Program-made: the position numbers and the translations under genes | Part shown: positions 29,073 to 40,446 of the stretch, piece after piece | How positions within the stretch are numbered: the stretch's first letter is position 1 | How the letters are laid out: each line of letters opens with the position of its first letter | NCBI GenBank assembly: GCA_949840935.1 | Contig: CATKXX010000014.1 | Location: 1 to 64,000 of the forward strand | Reading direction: 5' to 3' | Origin: an uncultured Acetatifactor sp. | Lineage (GTDB): Bacteria; Bacillota; Clostridia; Lachnospirales; Lachnospiraceae | DNA: 64,000 nt | Notes under the pieces: model-generated | The model's input: only the letters and a program-made list of their open reading frames with translations | Databases searched by the model: none | What the model was told of the DNA's origin: nothing

Positions 29073-30385
29073 CTTTTAAACAGCTCCTTTATCTCACCTG
29101 CCAGATACAGGCTCCCCGCGATATAAATGCGCCCTCCCTCATTCCGGCTGTGCAGCAGCTCATGCAAAGCTGTGGTAACATTATCGAAAATCTTGTAATG
29201 GCAGCCCGGATATTTTCCGAAGGCCGCCTCAAGCCTTTCAGGCTCCAGGGCTCTCGCCGTTCGCATACGGGCAATGGCTATCCGGGAGAAAAGCCCCGAT
29301 CCGGCAAGCTCCCCCGCCATACTCTCATAATCCTTATCGCTGACCACACCAAACAGAAGGCTCCTGCCGCCCTCTACGCCGTCGGCAGAAACACTCTCCA
29401 AAAACGCCCTGATACCGTCCTCATTGTGAGCGCCGTCCAGAAATACCTCCGGCAGGATTTCCTCCATCCTGCCCGCCCAGAAGCAGCTCTCCACTCCCTG
29501 TCTGATATGCTCCTCACGGACAGCCTTCCCCTGATCCAATTTTTCTATCGCCCGAACCGCCAAGGCGGCATTTTCCATCTGATAGGCAGCAATGGTCTGC
29601 AAGGTAAGGCTAATATAACAATAATACTCAGTCCTAACAGAAAAATCAATGCTTTTCTTCTTAAATTTTAAGAACCGATAGTCCTGTTTCGACACGGAAT
29701 GTGCGGAAATTCCAAGCTCTGCCGCTTTTTGGACAAAAACAGCCGTGACGGAGGGGCTGCTGTCCCAGAATACCACCGGCGCGCCTGTATGCATGATGCC
29801 CGCTTTCTCCGCCGCGATTTTCTCCACCGTATCCCCCAGGTACTCCACATGATCCAGACTGATGTGGGTAATCACCGCCAGCTCCTTCCTTCCCACCGCA
29901 TTGGTAGCATCCAGCCTTCCCCCCAGCCCGGTCTCCAGGATACAAAAATCCGGTTCCCTCTCAGGGAACAGCACCATTGCAATAAAAAAGAGGTACTCGA
30001 AATAGGTGGGATGATAACCCGCCGTCTCCGCCTCCAGCGCTTCCCAGTCCAGCATATTATAAATTAGAAGGAACGCCCGCAGGAAATCTTCTCTGGAAAC
30101 CATCTCCCCCTCCACTACAAAGCGCTCCCTGATATCCACCAGATGGGGTGAGGTAAACACTGCCACCCGGTATCCCGCAGCCTCAAGAATACTGCGCATA
30201 TAGGCACAGACGGAGCCTTTTCCGTTTGTGCCTGCCACATGGATGATTTTCAGTTTCCTGTCGGGATCGCCAAGGCGGTGCAGAAACGCCCTGGTGTCCT
30301 CCATAGTATTTTTCACAGTGAAACGGGGCGTCCCGTTCAGGTACGCCTCCGCTTCCTCAAAGGTTGTTATTGCCTGTCTTTTCAT
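29069..30385 (-). CDS. folC: Bifunctional folylpolyglutamate synthase/dihydrofolate synthase
   Basis: IIHVAGTNGKGSVCAYMRSILEAAGYRVAVFTSPHL; VDIRERF; FLDGAHNEDG. Confidence 0.93.
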   Translation of the reverse strand: MKRQAITTFEEAEAYLNGTPRFTVKNTMEDTRAFLHRLGDPDRKLKIIHVAGTNGKGSVCAYMRSILEAAGYRVAVFTSPHLVDIRERFVVEGEMVSREDFLRAFLLIYNMLDWEALEAETAGYHPTYFEYLFFIAMVLFPEREPDFCILETGLGGRLDATNAVGRKELAVITHISLDHVEYLGDTVEKIAAEKAGIMHTGAPVVFWDSSPSVTAVFVQKAAELGISAHSVSKQDYRFLKFKKKSIDFSVRTEYYCYISLTLQTIAAYQMENAALAVRAIEKLDQGKAVREEHIRQGVESCFWAGRMEEILPEVFLDGAHNEDGIRAFLESVSADGVEGGRSLLFGVVSDKDYESMAGELAGSGLFSRIAIARMRTARALEPERLEAAFGKYPGCHYKIFDNVTTALHELLHSRNEGGRIYIAGSLYLAGEIKELFKR

Positions 30386-30533
30386 GATTAACCTCATTTT
30401 TGCACTGCTTTTTGCGCACGACGAGTTTGTGACAAGCAACGCGCAGGCACAAACCTCGAGATTGAAAATTTTAATTTTCAATCTTTCCTGTCTCTGGCTG
30501 TCATCTGCGCTAAGAGGATTTAACTCTGCGCTC

Positions 30534-33230
30534 TTAAGCCCTTAACTGCCCAAGCCTCTCCCGCACCTGCTCCATCATCTGCGTGTACCTGGCAAGCTTC
30601 TCCCTCTCCCCTGCAATTTTTGCTTCCGGCGCCTTGGAAAGGAATCTCTCATTGGAGAGCATCCCGTTTACGCGGGCAAGCTCGCCTTCCAGACGTTTCT
30701 CCTCTTTCTCCAGACGCTCAATCTCCTGGGCGATATCCACCAGCTCGGCAAAAGGGATATACAGCGTGGCCCCGGGGATCACAACGGACACCGCATCCTG
30801 GGGGATGCCTGCCCTGTCCCTGGCAGCGGCCATTCCCTCCTCCCCTTCCGCCTTTATCATGGTCACTTCACTGGCGCCGGCAAGGGAAGCGAAGAACAGC
30901 CTTCCCCTGGTAAAGGTATCCAGAATCCCCTGCTCCCCGCTGACCACATAGACACCGGCCTTTCGGCTGGGAGCCACGTTCATCTCCGTACGGACATTGC
31001 GGATGCCGCGAACCGCTTCCTTGATGGTTTCCATATCCTTTTCTTCTTTTTCATAGCAGCGCTCCCCGGTGTATTCCGGCCAGCTGCTGATCATAATGGA
31101 CTCTTCTTCGTTCTGCAGGCTGCAGAATATTTCCTCTGTAATAAAGGGCATATAGGGATGGAGCAGCTTCAGCGCGTCAATAAGGACTGTCTTCAGAGTC
31201 CAGAGAGCTGCGTTCTGGCTAGCGGCATCATCCGAATTATACAGGCGGGGCTTTACCATCTCGATGTACCAGTCGCAGAATTCATCCCAGATAAAGTCAT
31301 ATACCTTCTGTACCGCAATGCCAAGCTCAAAGCTTTCCATATTGTCAGTGACATCCTTTACCAGAGTATTCAGCCTGGAAAGGATCCATTTATCCACCGG
31401 CTCCAGCTCCCCGGCAGCGGGAGTGGAAACCTCCTTGCCGTCCATATTCATCAGTATGAAACGGGAAGCGTTCCATACCTTGTTTGCAAAGTTACGGCTG
31501 TTCTCCACTCTCTCATAATAGAAGCGCATATCGTTTCCAGGGGCATTCCCGGTGATCAGGGTCAGCCTCAGCGCATCGGCACCATACTGATTGATGATCT
31601 CCAGGGGGTCGATACCGTTGCCCAGGGATTTCGACATCTTCCGCCCCTGGCTGTCCCGCACCAGCCCATGGAACAGCACTGTCTGGAAGGGCTTTTCCCC
31701 CATATGCTCATAACCGGAAAAGATCATGCGGATGACCCAGAAAAAGATAATATCATAGCCCGTTACCAGCACATCCGTAGGATAAAAATATTTCAGATCC
31801 TCCGTCTGCTCCGGCCATCCCAGGGTCTCAAAGGGCCATAGCGCCGAAGAAAACCAAGTATCCAGGGTATCGGGATCCTGGGTCAGATGCTCATGGCCGC
31901 ACTTGGGGCATGCCCCGGGCATCTCCTTTGCCACAGTAACCTCACCGCATTTATCGCAGTAGTAAGCGGGAATCCTGTGCCCCCACCAGAGCTGGCGGCT
32001 GATACACCAGTCCCGGATGTTATCCGTCCAGTTGAAATAGGTCTTCTCCATGCGCTCGGGGATCAGCCTGATCTCACCCTTTTTTACAGCCTCCACGGCT
32101 GGCTTGATCAGCTCATCCATCTTTACAAACCACTGCTCCTTTACCAGGGGTTCAATGGTCGTCTTGCAGCGGTCGTGGGTGCCTACGTTGTGGGAATAGT
32201 CCTCAATCTTCACCAGAAGCCCCTGCTGCTTCAGCTCCTCCACAATGGCCTTTCTCGCCTCATAGCGATCCATTCCCGCATATTTGCCGCCGTTTTCATT
32301 TACAGTGGCGTCATCGTTCATCACGTTGATCACAGGCAGGTCATGCCGCTTCCCCACCTCGAAATCGTTGGGGTCATGGGCAGGCGTGATCTTTACCACG
32401 CCGGTTCCGAATTCCCTGTCCACATAGGTGTCCGTAACCACAGGAATCACACGGTTCATAATGGGCAGCATCACGCTCCGGCCAATGAGATGGCTGTACC
32501 TTTCATCCTCCGGGTGGACTGCCACTGCCGTATCTCCCAGCATGGTCTCAGGCCGGGTGGTGGCAAAGGTCAAAAACTCCGTATCGCTGGGTGTGCCATC
32601 CTCCCTCATCACCGGATATTTGATATGCCATAAATGGCCCGCCTGCTCCTGATACTCCACCTCCGCATCGGAAATGGAGGTATTGCACACAGGGCACCAG
32701 TTGATGATCCGTGCGCCCTTATAAATATAGCCTTTCTCATGCATCTTCACAAACACTTCCGTAACCGCCCTGTTGCAGCCCTCGTCCATGGTGAAGCGCT
32801 CCCTGTCCCAGTCGCAGGAGGAGCCCATCTTTTTCAGCTGGGAAATGATACGGCCGCCGTATTCCTTCTTCCACTCCCAGGCCCGCTCCAGGAATTTCTC
32901 CCTGCCCAGGTCATGCTTGTCTATGCCTTCCTCCTTCAGCTTCTCAATGATCTTTACCTCGGTGGCGATGGACGCATGATCCGTACCGGGCTGCCAGAGG
33001 GCGTTGTAGCCCTGCATCCGCTTAAAGCGGATCAGGATATCCTGCATGGTATTGTCCAGCGCATGTCCCATGTGAAGCTGTCCCGTGATATTTGGCGGGG
33101 GGATCACGATCGTAAAGGGAGTCCTGTCATAATCCACCTCCGCATGAAAATATTTCTTTTCCATCCATCTTTCATACAATTTGTCCTCTATGCCCTTTGG
33201 GTCATAGGTCTTTGCCAGCTCTTTTCCCAT
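30534..33230 (-). CDS. valS: Valyl-tRNA synthetase
   Basis: 898 aa; [15 protein letters not shown] (HIGH-type) and [12 protein letters not shown]. Confidence 0.97.
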   Translation of the reverse strand: MGKELAKTYDPKGIEDKLYERWMEKKYFHAEVDYDRTPFTIVIPPPNITGQLHMGHALDNTMQDILIRFKRMQGYNALWQPGTDHASIATEVKIIEKLKEEGIDKHDLGREKFLERAWEWKKEYGGRIISQLKKMGSSCDWDRERFTMDEGCNRAVTEVFVKMHEKGYIYKGARIINWCPVCNTSISDAEVEYQEQAGHLWHIKYPVMREDGTPSDTEFLTFATTRPETMLGDTAVAVHPEDERYSHLIGRSVMLPIMNRVIPVVTDTYVDREFGTGVVKITPAHDPNDFEVGKRHDLPVINVMNDDATVNENGGKYAGMDRYEARKAIVEELKQQGLLVKIEDYSHNVGTHDRCKTTIEPLVKEQWFVKMDELIKPAVEAVKKGEIRLIPERMEKTYFNWTDNIRDWCISRQLWWGHRIPAYYCDKCGEVTVAKEMPGACPKCGHEHLTQDPDTLDTWFSSALWPFETLGWPEQTEDLKYFYPTDVLVTGYDIIFFWVIRMIFSGYEHMGEKPFQTVLFHGLVRDSQGRKMSKSLGNGIDPLEIINQYGADALRLTLITGNAPGNDMRFYYERVENSRNFANKVWNASRFILMNMDGKEVSTPAAGELEPVDKWILSRLNTLVKDVTDNMESFELGIAVQKVYDFIWDEFCDWYIEMVKPRLYNSDDAASQNAALWTLKTVLIDALKLLHPYMPFITEEIFCSLQNEEESIMISSWPEYTGERCYEKEEKDMETIKEAVRGIRNVRTEMNVAPSRKAGVYVVSGEQGILDTFTRGRLFFASLAGASEVTMIKAEGEEGMAAARDRAGIPQDAVSVVIPGATLYIPFAELVDIAQEIERLEKEEKRLEGELARVNGMLSNERFLSKAPEAKIAGEREKLARYTQMMEQVRERLGQLRA

Positions 33231-33274
33231 GGAAATTCTCCTTTTCTTATTTACAGCTGCTCATTTGCGCACAA

Positions 33275-33710
33275 AGAAACCCTTTGCCGGTTCGGGGCCG
33301 GCAAAGGGCGTCATCAACGCGGTACCACCTTTGTTCCTCGCCGGAATCACTTCCGGCAGTCTCAGTGACTTCAGATCAATCCCCACAGCATCCGTCCAGG
33401 CAATCCATAAATTGGCTTTTCTACACAGTTGCACAGCTTATCGCCTGCACCAAACGCCCGCATATGCGCAGCGCTTAACCCATTGCCTGCAAAAATACAT
33501 TGCCTGCGGGAATGAAGTCCTATCCTGTAACGGGGATAACCCGTGAAATCTTACGACAGCAATCGCGCTCCATGCCCTCCGGCATGTCTCTTAATATACC
33601 CTGCTGCTTTGGGATTCCCAGCTCAGAAGCCACCTTCCGCATCCCTTCCTTAAAGCAGCCTTCCAGTACCCGTCTTCAGGGCAGCCGCTCTCTCTGATAA
33701 GGGGATGATA
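33275..33710 (-). promoter_or_regulatory. T-box leader upstream of valS
   Basis: Minus-strand GGTGGTACCGCG (33318-33329) followed by terminator CCCTTTGCCGGCCCCGAACCGGCAAAGGG (33280-33308); start estimated. Confidence 0.9.
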
Positions 33711-33934
33711 CGTACTCCTCTCCGTCATTGCCTTTTTCATACAAAAAATATAATCCATAACCTCACATTTGTCAATTATATTTTTGCTCGTATTATGATT
33801 TTACAATTGGTAAATAAAAAGGAACATTTAGATGCCAAACCACTTTCGGGCAATAAAGACACCAAATAAATGGTTTCGCTAAAATGACATACAAAAAACA
33901 CAGAAATGCGATTCCGAAGACCACGATTCCCTTC

Positions 33935-34540
33935 TCATCCGGTTTTCTGTATTCTTTTTGAATGTTCTGAAACTACTGTTTTAAGAATGGATATGTCCTG
34001 TTTGATCGTTACATATTCCTCAACACTGTCCTTATACCTGTCATAAGTAGAAATATAACAAGCTTCAATCGTGTTGAGCCGCGGCAGAATCTGATTCTCC
34101 TGCATTATCTCAATCTTCCTGACCCTGTTGTCAATAGCTGCTATCTGGCTTTCGACAACCGTCAACCGGGCATTCATTTCTGTCACCTGGCTTTCGACAA
34201 CCGTCAACCGGGCATTCATTTCTGCCACCTGGCCTTCGACAACTGTCAGCCGGGCATTCATTTCTGTCACCTGGCTTTCGACAACCGTCAGCCGGGCATC
34301 GATTGCATCGACCTTGTTCTCGACAGCCGTTAGCCGGGCATTCATTTCTGCCACCTGGCCTTCGACAACCGTCAGCCGGGCATCGATTGCATCGACCTTG
34401 TTCTCCACAACCGTCAGCCGGGCATCAATCGCATCGACCTTGCTCTCAATAGCCGTTACCCTGCATTTGATTTCGTGAACATCATTCCTGACAGGTTCGA
34501 TCAGGTTAGAGATTGCCAACAATAATTCGTTATCCGTCAT
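33935..34540 (-). CDS. Coiled-coil protein built from 14-aa repeats
   Basis: Repeated (x)xMNARLTVVExQV / xAIDARLTVVENKV units. Confidence 0.75.
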   Translation of the reverse strand: MTDNELLLAISNLIEPVRNDVHEIKCRVTAIESKVDAIDARLTVVENKVDAIDARLTVVEGQVAEMNARLTAVENKVDAIDARLTVVESQVTEMNARLTVVEGQVAEMNARLTVVESQVTEMNARLTVVESQIAAIDNRVRKIEIMQENQILPRLNTIEACYISTYDRYKDSVEEYVTIKQDISILKTVVSEHSKRIQKTG

Positions 34541-34674
34541 ACTTTATCCCTCCTTTCTGTGAGTAAATCCATTATATCAGATTTTCGGATTTTTGCAAGC
34601 ACAGAAATCAATAAAATGATAATTCCGCCTGCGTTTTCCCGGCAGTCCATGCAGGTATCCGCAAACAGGCAAAA

Positions 34675-34698
34675 GTGACGCAGGAAACCCTGCGCCAC
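34675..34698 (-). terminator. Hairpin terminator downstream of GH3 gene
   Basis: Minus strand GTGGCGCAGGgtttCCTGCGTCACTTTTGCC. Confidence 0.6.
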
Positions 34699-34745
34699 TC
34701 GTTATCATGGGCTGAATTTATTTGCCTCTCATCCAGCCCTTCATG

Positions 34746-36956
34746 CTATACCAACACTACCCTGGCTGTGATGCACTCCTTTCCTGTCAACTCCCTGGTA
34801 CGTGCATCCGGCTGCCCAAAGCCTGTGCTGACAGTGAAATGCGTCCCATCCACCAGGCGCTCCCCTTCGTCGTTTACCACCGTAAAGGCATCCTTGTCAA
34901 CAGGCACCTGTACCGCCTTTGTCTCGCCCGGCTTCAGGGAAACCCTGGCAAAACCGCACAGCCTGGGGGCTGAAGCGGCATATACGGAATCCTCCGCCCT
35001 GATGTAGACCTGTACCACCTCTTCCACGGCCCTTGTCCCCGGATTGGCCACCGTTGCGGTGACAGCAAGGGATTCTCCTGACGGGATTTCAACTACTGCT
35101 TCCCCGCCTGCTGCCTTATTGCCTTCCGACTGCAGCTTATCACCCCGGCTCTCCGCATCCTGCGCCTCTGCCAACTGATCCCTCACAGTCTTACCACAGC
35201 ATTCCACGCTCTCCAGAGACACATTCCCGTAGGTCAGGCCATAGCCGAAGGGATAAAGGGGTATCCCGGTAAAATAACGGTAGGTTCTTCCTTTCATGGA
35301 ATAGTCCTCAAAATCGGGCAATTCCTCCGTGTCGCGGTAGAAGGTTACCGGCAGCTTGCCGGAAGGGGAAATCTCTCCAAACAGGATATCCGCGATTACC
35401 CTTCCTCCCCTGGCTCCGGGATACCACGCCTGAAGTACCGCCGCACAATGCTCATGGGCGTATTTCAGATCCATGGCGCTTCCGGTCATATTGACTAATA
35501 TCACAGGCTTTCCGACCCTGGCCACCGCTTCCAGCAGCCTTCTTTGAGGCTCAGGAAGCAGCAGGTCAACCTTATCTCCTGACGCATAGCTGTTACCGCT
35601 GTCGCCTTCTTCTCCCTCCAGGCCTTCATCCAGACCCACACAGAGGATGACAACATCGCTGTGTTTCGCCACGGCCACAGCCTCGCTGATGCGGTCAGGG
35701 CCTGCGGACAGATTTTCCACCTTTTCTTTAAAGAGATGGCATCCCTCGGAATAATACACCCTTACGTCATCCCCGACAGCGTCCTGGATTCCTTCCAATA
35801 CTGTAATATACCTGGACGAGGTTCCGTGGTAATTTCCGATCAGTGCCGCCCGGCTGTCGGCATTGGGCCCTACTACGCCGATTGTCTTCAGGCTGCCCTT
35901 ATCCAGAGGCAGGATACCGTCATTTTTCAGGAGCACCACCGACTCCGCCGTAGCCCGGTCCGCCATCTGCAAATGTTCCCTGCACTCTATTTTTTCATAT
36001 CCGATCTTATCGTACTCCGTGTCGTCAAAGAGCCCCAGAAGGAATCGTGTGGTGAAAAGCCTCTCCGCCGCCCGGGTGATGTCCTCCTCCGTTACCAGCC
36101 CCTGTTCATACGCCTTCAACAGATGCAGATATGTATTCCCGCAGTTGACATCGCAGCCTGCCTTCAAAGCCATGGCTGCGGACTCCTCCGCCGTATCCGT
36201 CACCATATGTTTCGTATGGAAATCACGGACGGCCCAGCAGTCCGACACAAAATGCCCCTCAAATCCCCACTGTCCTCTCAGGATATCCTGGATCAGCGTG
36301 GTGCTGCCGCAGCAGGGCTCTCCGTTAGTCCTGTTGTATGCACCCATGACAGACTCTACTTTTGCCTCCTTCACCAGCTTCTCAAAGGCAGGAAGGTAGG
36401 TCTCCCACATATCCTTTTTCGTAGCAGTGGCATTAAACTGATGACGGAGCGCTTCCGGCCCGGAATGCACCGCAAAATGTTTTGCACAGGCCGCCGCTTT
36501 CATATACTCCCCATCTCCCTGGAGCCCTTCCACAAAGGCCTTTCCCAGCTCTCCGGTGAGGTAGGGATCCTCCCCATAGGTCTCATGTCCCCTGCCCCAT
36601 CTGGGATCGCGGAAAATATTGACATTAGGGGACCAGAAGGTCAGGCCCTTATAGATATCACGGTCTCCCTCCTCACAGTAGGCATTGTATTTCGCCCTGC
36701 CCTCTGTGGCTATCACATCCGCCACCTGCTCTATGAGCTCTGTGTCAAAGGCGGCTCCCATACCGATTGCCTGGGGAAACATCGTGGCAACGCCGGCCCT
36801 GGCAACGCCGTGAAGCCCCTCATTCCACCAGTTGTAAGCGGGCACGCCCAGCCGCTCGATTGCCGGTGCATCGTATTTCAACTGCTCCGCCTTCTCCTCC
36901 AGGGTCATCTTCCCTACCAGCTCTTTCGCTCTTTCCATGGCTGCTTTTCTGTCCAT
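34746..36956 (-). CDS. GH3 family beta-glucosidase/beta-xylosidase
   Basis: MGAYNRTNGEPCCGS, GFEGHFVSDCWAVRDFH, C-terminal fibronectin III-like domain. Confidence 0.93.
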   Translation of the reverse strand: MDRKAAMERAKELVGKMTLEEKAEQLKYDAPAIERLGVPAYNWWNEGLHGVARAGVATMFPQAIGMGAAFDTELIEQVADVIATEGRAKYNAYCEEGDRDIYKGLTFWSPNVNIFRDPRWGRGHETYGEDPYLTGELGKAFVEGLQGDGEYMKAAACAKHFAVHSGPEALRHQFNATATKKDMWETYLPAFEKLVKEAKVESVMGAYNRTNGEPCCGSTTLIQDILRGQWGFEGHFVSDCWAVRDFHTKHMVTDTAEESAAMALKAGCDVNCGNTYLHLLKAYEQGLVTEEDITRAAERLFTTRFLLGLFDDTEYDKIGYEKIECREHLQMADRATAESVVLLKNDGILPLDKGSLKTIGVVGPNADSRAALIGNYHGTSSRYITVLEGIQDAVGDDVRVYYSEGCHLFKEKVENLSAGPDRISEAVAVAKHSDVVILCVGLDEGLEGEEGDSGNSYASGDKVDLLLPEPQRRLLEAVARVGKPVILVNMTGSAMDLKYAHEHCAAVLQAWYPGARGGRVIADILFGEISPSGKLPVTFYRDTEELPDFEDYSMKGRTYRYFTGIPLYPFGYGLTYGNVSLESVECCGKTVRDQLAEAQDAESRGDKLQSEGNKAAGGEAVVEIPSGESLAVTATVANPGTRAVEEVVQVYIRAEDSVYAASAPRLCGFARVSLKPGETKAVQVPVDKDAFTVVNDEGERLVDGTHFTVSTGFGQPDARTRELTGKECITARVVLV

Positions 36957-37152
36957 ATCTGTCCCCTCCGCGCGCTGCGACGCGCACTCACATCATCAGT
37001 TGAATACGCTTTTTTATCCAACCTTTCCGCTATGCCGCGGCCTTCCGCCCGGCATCAGCCCTTCCAGAATATGTCCGTCAAATACTGTATATATAAAATA
37101 ATTGTACCATACCGCCGGATAAAAAACCTGCCAATTGATGCTGATTTAGATA

Positions 37153-40100
37153 TCAGATTTTGCGGACAAAGGTTTCTTCCGGCCCAAGATAGCTGTCGGG
37201 ATATGGGCTGTCCGCAGGGCATATCCGGATCCTCTCCAGCACAGCCCCGGCCTCCATGGCGCCGATGGTAAGCCTCTGTACCCCCGCCTCCATCTCAAAG
37301 GAAACAGAAACCGTCCTGACCTGATCCAGCGCCCCCTGGCACCATCTGGCCTCCCTGTGGTCACCCGCCCGGAAGTCCCCGCTTATCAGCTCTGCCTCCC
37401 TGGTACCTGCGCCTTCGACAGATACCTGAAGCCTCATGGCCTGCCCCTGCACAGGGGAATTGGAAGGAGCGGCGAGAAGCTCCACGCAATATGTCCCTGC
37501 CTGCTCCAGCAGGAAAAGATAAGTCAGCTGCGGCCGCAGGGCGGCTTCTTTCGGGAAAGAGGCCGTAACCGGAAACACCTTTACAGCACTGCCGTACTTC
37601 CCGTAGCCCTCCAGGAGCCTGAAGCCCGCTCCCTCCACGTCCTTCTTTTCCGCATAGTGCCCTGCATCCATGACCACAACCCCTCTCCGCGGAAGAAACG
37701 TCATGGGAGGCAGCCCCTTTGTCACAATTTCCTTTGCGGTGATCTCCACTGCCACAGTGGTATCCCCATCCGTCACCAGCAGCCGCTGTCTCGAAACTCC
37801 CGAAGGCAGCTTCCGTCTCAGGCAGCGGATTTCCACCTCCCTCAGGCTTCGGGAGATTCCACCTTCCAGTACGGCTGTCATTTCCGGCTCTCTCCCGGCG
37901 GCCTCCTCCCGGCACAAGCACTCCGGCTCCGGCTCTCTCCCGGCGGCCTCCTCCCGGCACAGGCATTCCGGCTCCTGCTCTCTCCCGGCGGCCTCCTCCC
38001 GGCACAGGCGCTCCGGCTCCGGCTCTCTCCCGGCGGCCTCCTCCCGGCACAGGCACTCCGGCTCCTGCTCTCTCCCGGCGGCCTCCTCCCCCGGAAATCT
38101 GCTCCATGGTAAGACCTTAACCTCCAGCCACTCCGGCAGCCTGCCCGTGTCAGGCACGATGCTGCAGCGCAGGGTTCCTTCGCCGTCGTTTGCCAGCTCC
38201 AGCAGCACCCTGTCACAACCAGCGCTCATAAAGTCATCTATCCGTACCACCTCGGGTTCCCCGTAATTCTTGTAGCAGACCCGCTCCTCATCCTTTCGGG
38301 ACACGCTGAGCCTGGGCGCCCGCACCGGCGTCACACGGCAGATGACAGGATACCTGCAGCCATCCTCATTCCATTTTGCAAAACCCATATGAGGGGCCAG
38401 CTGCATACCGTTCCACTTCCCTTCCCGGAACCTGCCGAATCCCTCCGCCAGCCGGCGGTCTCTGACCATGCATTTCTCTGCCAGCTCTCCATAAATGTTG
38501 GCAATCGCACGCCCCTGCCCCGCATAGTGGTGATTCTTTCCCGCATACAGATGCAGCTTCATCAGGTTCATACCCGCCAAAAGGGGATAATGAACCATAC
38601 TGTAATACCCGTCCCTGCTTTCTTCGTCAAGGCTGTCAAGGATTTCGCAGGAAGCTTCCTCCACGGCCAGAACCCTGTCCAGGATCCGATCCGCCTCCAG
38701 GTAATGACAGGGATGGTATACTTTCGCATTCAGAGCCTCCGGCCTCCGAAGGGACAGCAGGTCAATATACTCCGTGAACGTCCATGCAATCTTATCCCTG
38801 AGCTCCTTCCGGGCCGTCCTGAAATTTTCCGCCGCCCACTTTTGCGCATACTCCGCAGCGCTGTGCGGATTGCCAGAACCCCACTTTTCATAATCATACG
38901 CCAGCTCCATGAAATAAGTCAGGGGAACCTCATGAAACTTCACATCCCCCACATTGACGATCCAAAGCTCACGGACACCGTATTCATAAGCCATACACAT
39001 CTGCTCCCATATCCTTGTAAGAGGCGTGGAATCAATCCACTCATAAGATATGGGGCCGCCATGGTAATCCAGGTGGTAGTACATGCCAAAGCCCCCTGGG
39101 CGGTTCCTGATCTCCTCCGTGGGCAGGGTTCGCATGTACCCGAAGTTATCTTCGCAGAGCATACAGATCACCCCGTCCAGCTCCTCCCAGTCTTTCAGTC
39201 CGGGTACCTTCTCATCCCCGTAAAAGTAAGCTTCCACCTCCTTATACAGCGCCAGCATCTGGGGCACCTCCGCCAAATTCTCATTTACATGTCTGCGGAT
39301 GAGCTGACGCTGTTTCCGTATGATATCCTTCAACAGTGCTACGTTTTCCCCCACGGTAGCATCCTCGCCGAGCATGGAGCTGTCCCTCTCCCCGCGCATA
39401 CCGATGGTGATCACATTCTCGTATCCTCCGCTGCGCTTCAGGGCATCCTCCCAGTACCGCAGCAGGCCGTGCTCATTCGTATAAAAATTCCATTCGTTTC
39501 CGTAAGGGCTGTCCTCCCCCCTGACCTTATCCCATTCCTCGCTGGCCCGCAGACAGGGCTCATGATGAGAATAGCCCATGATCACCCCATAGATATCCGC
39601 CAATTCTTCGTTGTCTCCGCCTGGGCCGTCCAGCGGAAAGGATGCCGTCCACATGGCCGGCCATAGATAATTGCCTTTCATCCGAAGAAGGAATTCAAAG
39701 ATATGTTTATACATTTTTACGTTAAAACCATTAAAATGCTCCGTCACCCATGTACCGAAGCAGGGCCATTCATCGTTGATAAAGAAGCCCCTGTAACGCA
39801 CGGATGGTTCTTTGGAAAGGATACAGATGTCCTCCTTTATCACAGGCCTCTCCCACCGCCCCGGGGCAGAATCCCCCCAGTACACCAGGGGCGTCACACC
39901 AAGGTATTCCGACAAGGCGAACATTCCATATATCGTCCCTCTCTTGTCACTTCCGCAGATTACCAGTGCCTCATCCACACCGGGAAAAGGCGCCTCCAGG
40001 AGGAAAATCTGATAGACCTCCCTCTTTCCCTCCAGCCCGGATAAATCCACCCGTTTCCGGGTCACAGGCCCGCCTTCCGGCTCCCGCTGCACGGATTCCC

Positions 40101-40389
40101 CTTCCGTCCCGGAAAGCGCCGGCCCGCCTTCCGACTCCCGTTTCCCCGCCAACTGGGACAGCAGGGGGCTCTTTCCCACCGTGGCGCAGAAAATGACGGC
40201 AGTCCGCCCGACCCTGTCCTTCAGCCCCTTCTCCGTGATCAGCTGCGGCCTGCAGCCTGTGACCAGCCCTATATCCTCTGCCACAGTCTCCCCGATCCGG
40301 CGCACCCCCTCGTAAGCGCACTCCTCTATCAGGATGGGCACAGCCCCATCCTCCCTGATCAGCGATAATTCCATCTCCATACCTCCCAA
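37153..40389 (-). CDS. GH115 family alpha-glucuronidase
   Basis: RYRGFFINDEWPCFGTWVTEHFNGFNVKMYKHIFEFLLRMKGNYLWPAMW; ITIGMRGERDSSM. Confidence 0.93.
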   Translation of the reverse strand: MGGMEMELSLIREDGAVPILIEECAYEGVRRIGETVAEDIGLVTGCRPQLITEKGLKDRVGRTAVIFCATVGKSPLLSQLAGKRESEGGPALSGTEGESVQREPEGGPVTRKRVDLSGLEGKREVYQIFLLEAPFPGVDEALVICGSDKRGTIYGMFALSEYLGVTPLVYWGDSAPGRWERPVIKEDICILSKEPSVRYRGFFINDEWPCFGTWVTEHFNGFNVKMYKHIFEFLLRMKGNYLWPAMWTASFPLDGPGGDNEELADIYGVIMGYSHHEPCLRASEEWDKVRGEDSPYGNEWNFYTNEHGLLRYWEDALKRSGGYENVITIGMRGERDSSMLGEDATVGENVALLKDIIRKQRQLIRRHVNENLAEVPQMLALYKEVEAYFYGDEKVPGLKDWEELDGVICMLCEDNFGYMRTLPTEEIRNRPGGFGMYYHLDYHGGPISYEWIDSTPLTRIWEQMCMAYEYGVRELWIVNVGDVKFHEVPLTYFMELAYDYEKWGSGNPHSAAEYAQKWAAENFRTARKELRDKIAWTFTEYIDLLSLRRPEALNAKVYHPCHYLEADRILDRVLAVEEASCEILDSLDEESRDGYYSMVHYPLLAGMNLMKLHLYAGKNHHYAGQGRAIANIYGELAEKCMVRDRRLAEGFGRFREGKWNGMQLAPHMGFAKWNEDGCRYPVICRVTPVRAPRLSVSRKDEERVCYKNYGEPEVVRIDDFMSAGCDRVLLELANDGEGTLRCSIVPDTGRLPEWLEVKVLPWSRFPGEEAAGREQEPECLCREEAAGREPEPERLCREEAAGREQEPECLCREEAAGREPEPECLCREEAAGREPEMTAVLEGGISRSLREVEIRCLRRKLPSGVSRQRLLVTDGDTTVAVEITAKEIVTKGLPPMTFLPRRGVVVMDAGHYAEKKDVEGAGFRLLEGYGKYGSAVKVFPVTASFPKEAALRPQLTYLFLLEQAGTYCVELLAAPSNSPVQGQAMRLQVSVEGAGTREAELISGDFRAGDHREARWCQGALDQVRTVSVSFEMEAGVQRLTIGAMEAGAVLERIRICPADSPYPDSYLGPEETFVRKI
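37885..38092 (-). repeat. In-frame 45-bp coding repeat inside GH115 gene (15-aa units)
   Basis: EEAAGREQEPECLCR / EEAAGREPEPERLCR / EEAAGREQEPECLCR / EEAAGREPEPECLCR / EEAAGREPE. Confidence 0.92.
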
Positions 40390-40446
40390 CCCCGTCCGTT
40401 ACCTTCCAGACGGCAGCACTGCCAGACATTCCCTGAAAACCGCCCT

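Noticed and set aside
35661-37271. 536-aa plus-strand ORF
   Set aside because: Fully antisense to the GH3 gene, low-complexity composition typical of GC-rich antisense frames, no recognisable motif.
38389-39666. 425-aa plus-strand ORF
   Set aside because: Antisense to GH115; no family resemblance, no plausible start context.
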